A DNA stretch of 64,000 bases from Pseudo-nitzschia pungens. Lineage: Eukaryota; Bacillariophyta; Bacillariophyceae; Bacillariales; Bacillariaceae. This document shows, in pieces, positions 54,752-64,000 of the stretch (position 1 is its first letter; each line of letters begins with the position of its first letter). The position numbers were made by a program, and so were the translations under genes. The stretch spans positions 8,680,001 to 8,744,000 of the forward strand of contig CM074759.1 of assembly GCA_037355855.1 (NCBI GenBank), in the 5' to 3' direction. The notes below the pieces were generated by a model, which saw nothing but the letters and a program-made list of their open reading frames with translations, searched no databases and was not told where the DNA came from.

Positions 54752-57700
54752 ATGAGTGCGTGGACAGAACTCTCTTTGGCGGAGCAACTCAACGATATCG
54801 ATGAGGGGGAAGACTTGGTTGACACCAACGATGCATCCACCACTTTAGAAGCAACCGCCACCGCAACAACAGAAACAACAGAAACAGCAGATGCAGAGAA
54901 GCATAGGAGAGCTACGATGCATTCATCCTTTGCCCAATTCAATGCCCTGGATCCAGGTATGTACGCCTCCACTGGACGAGCTTCCACCAACTCCAGTAAC
55001 AATAGTCCGTTGTATCAGGAAGAGACGGCGTTCCAGGAAGAAGCCGAAGAACCCAAGGACGAGGACGAGGAAGAATCCGTTTCTACCGAAGGAATGGGAT
55101 CGTGCGGGTGCAACTTTTGCAGCGAGATGGACAATACAGATATCGCTGAGGAGATGATCATCATCGAAGACAGCCACAATGACGACGACGACACGAGGGA
55201 CCCAAGCCAACAGAGCCCCATCACCAGCAGCACAAGCGATCGTCGATCGGATGAATCCCTGGGCATCGGCCGAATGGAAAACCGTGCTGTCCAGCGGGGG
55301 AGGGTCCTTCTTCTTTTGTTTCTCATCCTTATCACGGTTGGCGTTGTCGAACGGGTCTACGCAATCCTCCGCTACAAGGAACGAGAAAAATTCGAAGAGG
55401 CCTTTGCCGCCGACGCGGAAAAGGTCTTTGACTCGATGGCACATTCCTCCGACACGTGCCTCAATGCCGTCGATTCCCTGGCCTTTTGGATGGTGAGCAG
55501 TGCCCGGGAAAACAACCAGACCTGGCCGTTTACGGTTCTGCCGGGCTTTGCGGGCAAGGCAGCGAAGACGCGGATCCTGTCGCGAGCGGTTTCCCTCCAG
55601 CAGTATCAGATCGTCTCGGAAACGAACCGCAACGAGTGGGAACGTTACTCCAAGTCCCACGAGGGTTGGATCCAAGACGTTATCGAGGTCGAACGACAGG
55701 ATACCACATTTCGCCTTAGAGAATACAAATACGTAAGCGACTACTCGTTCACGTCTTGGCCGACCCGCAGCATCTGGTACGGTGATCTAGCGAGCGGGAC
55801 AATTACCTTCCCACTCCGAGGGACCGGGCCCTATGCGCCAACCTGGCAGTCCTACCCGTTGACCACGTATCAAAACATTCATTCCCCCTACAATTTCAAT
55901 GCGCTTCAACACAAAACGCTAGGACCAGGGATCGAGCATGTGGTGCGAGAGAAACGAGCCGTTTTTGGTCCGGTGATCAACTTTGCAGATTCCAACGACA
56001 CGGAGTAAGTGGTATCCTCACAAATCTGCATTGTTTTCAGTAGCTGCAGCAGTTGGTCGTGACTCTCCTTGACCAAAGCACTGCGGTTGGTTTCATCCTG
56101 TTCTTCCGTCACTGACAAAATCGTTGTTTTTTCCTTTTGCTTTGGGACGCACTCGAACATTCTCCCGAACCACCAAATCAAAAGTGGCATGAACATTTTC
56201 CAATCTTGGGTCTCTCGCCACGTTGACGATGACATCGACCCGGATGAACCCGTATTTCCGATCCTCTATCCAATTCTCGACACGGCATCGGGTGTCATCA
56301 CCGAACCAACACGGAAATCGAAGGTCGTTGGAGTTATCGCCGCAACCTTCTTCTGGAGGTCCTTCCTGGAAGATATTTTGCCGTCGTCCGAGCGGGGGTT
56401 GACGGTGTTCTTCAATAACACCTGCGGCCAATCCTTTACCTACTCTGTGAGCGGCGATCGAGCGAACTATATAGGAGAGGGCGATCATCACGAACCAATA
56501 TTCTATCAGCCGAGTCGTACGCAAGACGGAACCGAAAAGATGCTGGCCATTCGCACCTTCGAGTCCCTCTTGGATATTGCAGACGGACATGGACACCACG
56601 GGCACCACGGAATGCATCAGGAAAACTATGCCGGCCTACCCGTGGACACAGCCTACTGCGTGAACACCGTCACAATTTTTCCGTGTGCAAGCACCATAGA
56701 TCATTTTTCCACCAATTCTCCACGCAACCACGCCATCCTCTTTGCATCCATTTTCGTCGTGACCGCTCTCATCTTCCTTGCCTACGACTGTTTCGTGGCG
56801 ATGCGCCAACGAGCGGTAATGAAAACAGCCATCCAGAGTTCTACCATTGTTTCCTCTCTCTTTCCTCATTCGGTTCGGGAACGACTCATGGAGGATTCCA
56901 ATGGTGTGCTGAACCACAATGTTCTCTCTAACTACGTACAGAACCCGTCTGATCGGGTTTGCGACGGTGACCCCAAATCTGTTCACCGGCCTACGAAACT
57001 TGTGCTGCGATCCTTTCTGAACAACGGAGAAGTAGACAGTCACCCCGAGGTCATGGCAACAAAACACAACAAACCCATTGCTGATTTGTTTCCAGATACG
57101 ACAGTCATTATTGCCGACATTGCCGGATTTACCGCCTGGTCTAGTGTGCGGGAACCGACACAGGTTTTCACGCTCCTTGAAACGGTGTATGGTGCTTTCG
57201 ATGAGATTGCCACCAGGAGAAAGGTATTCAAAGTGGAGGTAGGTAAAATACATACGCACTTACAATGCTCACGCACATGCTGTTTGAAATAGTGATAATC
57301 CTCCTTGATAAAGGCATTCATTGCAACTACAATCTCAACTCGCATTCCTTCGTTCTGTGCTTTGTTTTTGTGTTGGGGCACAAAGACCATCGGTGACTCT
57401 TACGTTGCGGTGGTCGGGCTTCCGGATGCTAGACCAAACCATGCAGTGGTCATGGCAAAATTCGCTTTTGATTGTCGTGCACAATTCAACGACTTGTGCT
57501 CGATATTGGAGGGCTCGTTAGGACCCGAGACTGGTGAATTGAAGCTTCGTATTGGCCTTCACAGCGGTCCGGTGACCGCCGGTGTTCTGCGAGGCCCAAA
57601 GTCCCGATTCCAGCTCTTTGGCGACACCGTCAACACGGCATCCCGCATGGAAAGCACCGGCAGCGCCAACAAAATCCAGGTGACACAGGATACAGCGAAA

Positions 57701-59230
57701 CTGCTACAAGAGGCTAGGAAGGGCCACTGGTTGCAATCCCGAGAGGAAAACGTCGACGTGAAAGGAAAGGGCGTCATGACGACCTTCTGGATCGAACCAA
57801 AACGCACATCGGTGTGTAGCAGTCGTACGGCGAGTCAAACCTCCTCGATCAAATTGCTGATTAGTGAACCTTGCACGCCTCCGGCGTCTTTTTCGATGAA
57901 GCACCCCATTCTAGACAGTCAAACGGAACGACTCATAAAGTGGAACGTGGCTGTATTAGAAAGGCTTCTGAAAAAAATCGCCCTCCGTCGTATTGCTCTC
58001 GGAAAGAAAGCCGATCCCACAGTCAACTGGAACAAACCCCACGAAGGAATCGTTCTCAATGAAGTGAAGGAGGTCATCAAGCTGCCAGACTACAATTCGA
58101 AATATATCGATCACGCCGAAGATCCGGACTCTGTGATTCTGGAAAAAGAGGTAAAGTCACAACTCCTCCAGTTTGTGACTGCTATTGCTTGTACGTATCA
58201 CGGCGGCAATCCCTTCCACAATTTCTCACATGCCAGTCACGTGGGAATGTCGGTCAGCAAGCTGTTAAGTCGGATCGTCGCACCCGACAAGGCCTTTGAA
58301 AAGAATGAACAACTCCACGACCACACATATGGAATTACGAGCGACCCACTGACCCAGTTTGCCTGCGTCTTTTCGGCGTTGATTCATGACGCGGACCACC
58401 CCGGAGTCCCGAACTCTCAGCTCGCTAAGGAAGACACGAGAATATCGAAAATCTACAAGGGCAAGAGTACCGCGGAGCAGAATTCGATTAATTTATCGTG
58501 GGAGATCCTAGTGCAACCCGACTATTCCAATCTTCGGAAAGCTATTGCACAAACCCAGCAGGAAGAAGAACGATTTCGCCAGCTGGTAGTGAATGCGGTC
58601 TGTGCCACGGACATTATCGACAAGGGTCTCAAAAACCAACGCAACCAACGATGGAAAAAAGCCTTTGCACAATCCGCGCCGGCAAGTATCTGGGCAACGC
58701 CCACCGAGGTCCGGAAGCAAATCAATCGAAAGGCCACAATCGTCATCGAGCATATCATGCAGGCCTCGGACATTGCCCACACCATGCAACACTGGCACAT
58801 CTACGTCAAGTGGAACGAGCGACTGTACGCCGAACTGTACAAGGCTTACACCGAGGGCCGGGCCGAAACTGATCCCACTGATGGCTGGTACGAGGGTGAG
58901 ATTGGATTTTTCGACTTCTACATCATTCCCCTGGCGGAAAAACTGTCGGAGTGCGGAGTATTTGGTGTCTCCTCAGACGAATACCTGAACTACGCCCGAA
59001 TGAACCGACAGGAATGGGAAAAGAAGGGGCATGAAATGGTAGCGAGCTACGTAGAGAAGTACAAGGAATCATACGAGGAGAACCACGAGGATTATATTGA
59101 AACATGCAAGAAACCATACCGGGACCACAGCGATGACAACTACGATGATACTAAATCCGTTCCCACGCTTTCGCCGCTGGAACGAAAACGCTCTGCCAGC
59201 AGCTCGAAACGAGTAGGATCGACAACGTGA
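54752..59230 (+). CDS. Receptor-type guanylate cyclase fused to a cyclic-nucleotide phosphodiesterase
   Basis: Three exons, 54752-56004, 56185-57238 and 57386-59230 (introns 180 and 147 bp), encode 1383 residues. It both makes and breaks down a cyclic nucleotide. Order: acidic disordered N-terminus (1-180), membrane segment (185-205), extracellular sensor-like domain (about 206-599), membrane segment (600-622), class III cyclase (about 722-880), linker, class I PDE (about 1030-1300), basic tail. The metal aspartates are D729 ('IIADIAGFTAW') and D773 ('ETIGDSYVAV'); N852 and R856 are in 'DTVNTASRMES'. E769 is the guanine-type residue, but the usual partner Cys is Q845. The PDE has 'NPFHNFSHASH', 'IHDADHPGV' and 'ASDIAHT', but Glu replaces the usual purine-clamp Gln in 'GEIGFFDFY'. 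The second acceptor (AAAG) is weak but preserves the conserved 'KVETIGDSY'. The first acceptor (CAAAAG, 56184) is less certain. Confidence 0.92.
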
Positions 59231-60089
59231 TGCAGGCAAGTCGGAAAAGGAGTGGGGTGATTTCGCTGGCATCAGAGGCAAAGCAACGCAAAACAAACCC
59301 GTGCAAACCGACAACGACCCAGAACCAACCAGCGCTTCCCAAACATGGATTCGACCCGTGCTACGGAGGACACGACCTGGGTTCGCGTGGATTGAGAGGG
59401 AGATGGGGGGATGTAAAATCGCAATGGAGATGGCGTCCACAATAGGGATCATATTGCTGGTCTTTTCTAGAACAGGCGTTGTGGAACCCAGTCTGAAAAC
59501 ACTGTGCTGTACTCATTACAACGAATGAAAATACCAATAGCAATACCACTTACACCAATATTAACACAACTCGCACGTGTTGTATCCTCCTGTCCAGTTC
59601 AGTTCAGTTCCGCTACGATGCGACGATTTGTGCAATCCGAGTTTCGCTCCAGCGATACTGCTAGAGCTGAGATGCGTTGCAGTAGCTTCAAACAAAATAT
59701 TTTAGAAACCGAATGAGGAAAGCGGAATAAAACGGATGTTAATAGTTGCTTCGGAAAGGTTCTTAGTTGGCTTGCGTGTACCGTACCGGTATGTTTGTTA
59801 GTTCTTGTTGATTGCTTCGTTTGCGTTTCTATTCGCACTTTTCGAAAGTGTGGATTCGACCCATGTCCCAAGCAGACAAACAGAAGAACATACGAACATA
59901 CGGTACTAATCATATGTTTTTTAATAATTATGCTTCCCATGCCTTTTTGTTTCCTGTCCACGATCAATCAGGACTTCGTTCGTCCGATCAATCTTCTCTC
60001 AATTTTTACTTACTGTACACCTTTTTCTATTTTTTGTTGATGATACTAAGTAAATGTTTCAAATACTAATTATGCTTCCTTCTCTATCA
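59231..60089. other. Intergenic, no supported gene
   Basis: Short frames carry no motif. A first partial copy of the repeat described next ('GATCAATCTTCTCTCAATTT') is at about 59985-60010. Confidence 0.55.
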
Positions 60090-60672
60090 GAGACGATCAA
60101 TCTTCTCTCAATTTTTACTTAATGTACACCTTTGTCAAGTTTGCTCCACCCACGTTGTACACTAGAATACTTTCTTGTACTACGTATTTGTAAGGTTTAC
60201 TTCTACTACGGAATTCCTATCAGCTGTCCCCCGGTTTCCGTAGAAATTAGTAGTTGATGATGATGTAGAACCAGGGGACAGCTGATAGGAACTTTGTAGT
60301 AGAGTACCGGTAATTTACCTTCTCTTCGTTATCTTCTCTTATTTATGTTTGCAAACGTCGGTACACTGTGCCCGATTCCGAATGAGTGTTGCCGAGATTT
60401 CTTTCATTGAAAATACTGATTACGAAGTACATGTTTCTGACATTACTTATGCTTCCCGCCCCTTTCTGTTTCCTGTACTTAATCAATGAGGACTTTGTTC
60501 GTCCGATCAATCTTCTCTCAATTTTTACTTAATGTACACCTTTGTCAAGTTTGCTCCACCCACGTGGTACACTATGATACTTTTTTGTAACTGTACGGTA
60601 CTACTTCTGAAGGTGATTTACCTTCTCTTCGTTGTTCACTGTGCCCGATTCCGAATGAGTGTTGCCGAGATT
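60090..60672. repeat. Direct duplication, one copy carrying a hairpin insertion
   Basis: Copy one (60093-60400) and copy two (60507-60672) share 'GATCAATCTTCTCTCAATTT', 'CACCTTTGTCAAGTTTGCTC', 'TTTACCTTCTCTTCGTT' and 'CTGTGCCCGATTCCGAATGA'. Copy two lacks the hairpin at 60202-60303 and has only 'TACTACTTCTGAAGGTG' there. A TTTCA microsatellite follows at 60672-60697. Confidence 0.85.
60202..60303. mobile_element. Short foldback hairpin, 36-bp imperfect arms
   Basis: 60202-60237 and 60268-60303 are reverse complements with few mismatches; the core TCCTATCAGCTGTCCCC / GGGGACAGCTGATAGGA is perfect over 17 bp. The loop is 30 bp. Absence from the neighbouring duplicate suggests an insertion. A hairpin RNA gene is the alternative. 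Confidence 0.65.
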
Positions 60673-60697
60673 CATTTCATTTCATTTCATTTCATTT

Positions 60698-61385
60698 TAC
60701 GATGTCACAATCCTCACTTTTTAATTCAACCCTACCGTGCCATTTCACCTTTGTTGTAAGTCGACATGAAACAATGTGCATGAGCGTTGTACCATGGCCA
60801 ACGCTCCATCTTTCTCCCATCGACCATCCTTCACCCTCTCGGCGATGTCATGGTGGTTTCGTTGCTTATTGTGAATACCTTCGTGACTGTCTTTGCTCGG
60901 GCCTTCATCGACGTCATTGCCGATGCCTTCTTTGATCTCTTTTCCAAACAGTTCATTGATATACTTGTCCGCACCAAGTTTTTGAAATGCCTGTTTTGCT
61001 GATGCCTTCTTTACACTTCATCATCACTTCGATGCAACGAAAGTCGCGGCCTTTTTGTTTTGAAAGTTGCGTGATTCCATGCGAATCAATCGTCTTGTGA
61101 GACTGCACCGGTAATATTTACCGTGGTACCTGTTACGATACATACCGGTAGAATCATATTGTTGTTACCGTACCGTATGACTTTCACAGGACTGAAAATC
61201 AGTATGAGTCGTGATTTCGATATTCCTTGTGCCATGCCATGCCATTTTTTCATCCAGGCCTCAACAGGACATACATTTTTCATCATTCATATTGACAAAC
61301 ATTATTTCTAACACTTTTTCTTGCTTCGTATGATTCCATTTTATTTTCAAAACTGCAGTCAACACACCAAACCTATCCATTCACC
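60698..61385. other. Intergenic, upstream of the DUF285 gene
   Basis: A 71-residue hydrophobic frame at 60787-61002 ('VMVVSLLIVNTFVTVFARAF') has no convincing start or family and is not called. No TATA box is seen before 61386. Confidence 0.5.
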
Positions 61386-63881
61386 ATGCGCTTTGAGACT
61401 TCTGTCCTTGCAGCGATTGCAGCACTTCCTTCTGTGGATGCCAACATTGTCAAACACGATGATGGCATTGGCAGTCCAAGTGATCTTATCAACCCTGGCA
61501 ACCATGACAATCATGAATTGGCACCTGCGGAATCTCCAAGAGCTTGGGCCAAGATTACCAAGACAGATGTGGTGAAACAAGACGACGGCACTTTGTTGAT
61601 TCCCACCGAGATTGGCGAGTCTGAACTGGTTTCTATGGAATTGCCAAGTGTCTGGTCGGAGTTTGATTCGAGTCCCTCGGAAACTATTTCTGTTCCATCT
61701 ACACCATCGGACGACGAGAGTGCAAAGAACCAAGACATGGATTCGACCCATTTCTCAGACCTTGGTATCTTGGAGAAAAATCTTCTTCCAGATGAGGAAG
61801 TGAAGGCGATGGAAGACAGTTTGTTGGAGGATGAGTTTTTGATGTCTGAACGTGATCTTGTAGCAACCCAGGACTGTGAAAAGTACTGTGCAACGTTCAC
61901 TGGATGTCCAACTTCTGTGTTTAAAGACCGACAGAGTCTGTATACTGCCATTCGACACTACTGTCTCAGTGGATTATGTAACTTCAATCCTGAGGATCCC
62001 ATCAACTGCTGGAAGGTTGGTGAAGTTGACAACATGTACAAGATGTTTTACAACCTTGATACCTTCAATGAACCCTTGGAGTGTTGGAATATGATGAATG
62101 TTAGATCCATGGAAAGAATGTTTGAATTTGCATCTGCCTTCAACCAGCCTGTCAACGAATGGGATGTATCAAAAGTGACATCCATGGAAAGAATGTTTCA
62201 TAGTGCAAAGGCCTTCAACCAGCCTGTCAACGAATGGCATGTGTCTCAAGTTACTGACGCCTATTGGATGTTTTTTGATGCACACGTCTTCAACCAGCCT
62301 GTCAACGAATGGGATGTTTCTAAAGTGAGAAACATGGATACAATGTTTCATCGTGCATATAACTTCAACCAGACTGTCAACGAATGGGATGTTTCGAGAG
62401 TGACAAACATGAATGGAATGTTTGCGTATGCAAAAGCCTTCAATCAATGTTTGGGAACATGGCCAGCTAAGGTACCTACAGGGATAAACACTGCCGGCAT
62501 GTTTCAAAACTCTGCATGTCCTGTCGATATTCATCCTTCCTCAGATGACACAACTTGGTGTCAGAATGATTTTCATCAATGCTCCACAACACTTCCAAAG
62601 CCCTTCAGCATATACAAGGTTGAACGTGCCACAAATGAGGAAGGCCAATATGCCAAAGTGAACAATGATAGTCCAGTCACTATCGAAACCTTCTTCAGAG
62701 CAAAAAATGAAGATCACATCGCTCTGGAACTGTTCCACAATGTAGCAGACGGCGCTCCCTGCACCGAAGGCACTCTTCTGAACTCTGTGACCACTCCGAC
62801 TGTCACCAAAATCAAAGACAACGCTGAAGACAGCACTTCAACGTGTAAGTTAATTCGCTATTCTTGTTCTCTGCTTTTTCCGACATGTTGTCACAATATT
62901 GTTTCTCACTGGAAGGAATTCCATTTTTTCTTTTATTGGGATCTGCAGACAAAGCTCAATATGTTATTGACGTCACAAACCTTGTGAACACCCCAGCCTA
63001 CGACTCAGATGCCGGCCAAATTAAGATCTGTGAGTTCAAACTGAATCTGCAACAAGAGTTTGAGACAACCTTGTCAACCTCGACAGGACACGGCTTTCTC
63101 ACCTAACTTTCTTGTTTTCCCATGAATTTGCATGATCTCTCTTGCAGGTACCACAGTGGCAAAAAAGACAGACTATGATGGATCTTTGGAATCCAAGTAT
63201 GTTTCTGTTGTTGAAACGTCCTTCACGCTGACTGTGAAAATGGAAGGAAATCTCTCTTCTGATTTTGTTCAGACAGTGACCATTGCGTTTGACAGTGAAG
63301 GTGGAGAGCAGATTGGCACCGTCACCAACTCTGTGAATGTTGAGAGTTTCTTGTGTGCCCCTTCCAGAAACGCGGATACCCAGTTTAAGATGGGTGATCA
63401 ATTTGGTGTCTGCGTTCGTCCGGGTGCAAATGCCATCAGCAATGGGTACTCTGTCACAAGTTTTGAGTCGGTAGTTTGTACCGATGGTGTTGCTTTTACT
63501 CGAACCCTGATCAGTGGTGCAGTCGTTCAAGACGGTCTGACCGAATTGTTGAATGATATGTCAACTGCCCTTGATAAGGACGGAAAGCCTGCTGGAGTCC
63601 ACGCTAAAGGCTTTACGAGCCTTGTCACGGCAGGATTCTTTGTAGACAAGACGACAACCTCCTTTGAGTGCGCTGGTAAGGTGGCTCTGACCAAAACAGA
63701 CCAAGCAAGCACAGGCCCAACAAACCGTCAGCGTCTCCTCCAAGAGGACAGCAAGACCAGCAGTCCCTTTTCCACCACCATTGTTCTTGACACCAAAAAT
63801 GTTGCAAGCCTGAGTGCAGGCGCATCCATGGTCAGTTGTGTGGGTGCCCTGTTGCTTTCGATTGTCGTGGCAATGATGTGA
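61386..63881 (+). CDS. DUF285/BspA-like repeat surface protein, probably GPI-anchored
   Basis: Three exons, 61386-62844, 62949-63029 and 63148-63881 (introns 104 and 118 bp, GTAAGT...CTGCAG and GTGAGT...TTGCAG), encode 757 residues. Residues 1-19 form a signal peptide. An acidic linker follows, then about six 25-residue repeats (206-360) of the form FNQPVNEWDVSKVTSMERMF, the DUF285 (BspA-like leucine-rich) pattern found in many microalgal and bacterial surface proteins. The C-terminal half (about 385-720) is a Cys-poor domain I do not recognise. The extreme C-terminus 'SLSAGASMVSCVGALLLSIV' fits a GPI-anchor signal. The splice sites were chosen because both restore one frame; exon 2 is only 81 bp and the open frame past 63029 is not coding. 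A role in adhesion or surface recognition is inferred. Confidence 0.87.
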
Positions 63882-64000
63882 GGCATGTGTCTCATTCCCT
63901 CGTTCGCGATGAGATGAAGTTACTTTTTCCCACTTTTGGTGGTGGTGGTGGTGGTGGTGGTGGTGTTTTCTATTTCTGTTAATTCGTAATACTACGGTGA
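63882..64000. other. 3' flank with GGT microsatellite
   Basis: GGT repeats run at 63940-63965. The window ends shortly after. Confidence 0.8.

Noticed and set aside
63030..63106. Continuation of the DUF285 exon to the stop at 63106
   Set aside because: A strong GTGAGT donor at 63030 and the TTGCAG acceptor at 63147 restore the frame into the C-terminal domain.

Overview
The window looks like nuclear DNA of a diatom, probably a pennate one. Genes are sparse and separated by long repeat-rich spacers, introns are short (about 100-370 bp) GT-AG introns, and several proteins are of types I associate with diatoms: an IspH with an A|F plastid-targeting junction, a membrane guanylate-cyclase/phosphodiesterase fusion, PSxxPS-repeat proteins and a DUF285 surface protein. 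No database search was possible; family names come from motifs read in the translations.

Layout. 1-562 carries a 143-bp satellite. 2186-3403 (minus) is a lineage-specific hypothetical gene whose paralogue lies at 20068-20886. 4449-5138 is a hAT-like non-autonomous element with an 8-bp target duplication, followed by a 1.7-kb foldback element (5418-7126). 7344-13292 is a 6-kb element with 24-bp terminal inverted repeats; it keeps only a transposase-like N-terminus and is otherwise filled with G-rich minisatellite, a 181-bp satellite and inverted CGTCGT-type arrays. Ordinary genes follow: plastid IspH (14265-15903), the second hypothetical (20068-20886), mitochondrial-type ribosomal protein bS16 (22880-23191), a broken class-3-lipase-like gene running in frame into a PSxxPS/lysine-rich protein (24060-26925), a deleted Ty3/gypsy retrotransposon with a 5-bp target duplication (27530-30460), an M50B-like membrane peptidase (31268-32129) and a GT77-like type II glycosyltransferase (33134-35545, minus). 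36557-42863 is mostly repeats, including sixteen 143-bp satellite monomers in the opposite orientation to those at 1-562. Then come a DUF273-type glycosyltransferase-like gene (42864-43928), a partial duplication of the next gene's 5' end (about 44390-45085), a GDA1/CD39 nucleoside phosphatase (46981-50067), more foldback and hAT-like elements (50386-53482), the cyclase-phosphodiesterase receptor (54752-59230) and a DUF285/BspA-like surface protein (61386-63881).

The genes form no operon or single pathway. A loose theme is the secretory and surface system: two type II glycosyltransferase-like proteins, an ecto-apyrase-type phosphatase, an M50B membrane protein, a predicted GPI-anchored repeat protein and a silaffin-like basic protein. 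The cyclase-phosphodiesterase is the clearest signalling gene. The most unusual material is the repeat landscape: a foldback family (copies at 5418, 40005, 50386 and 52715) shares a core with the 143-bp satellite and may be its source.
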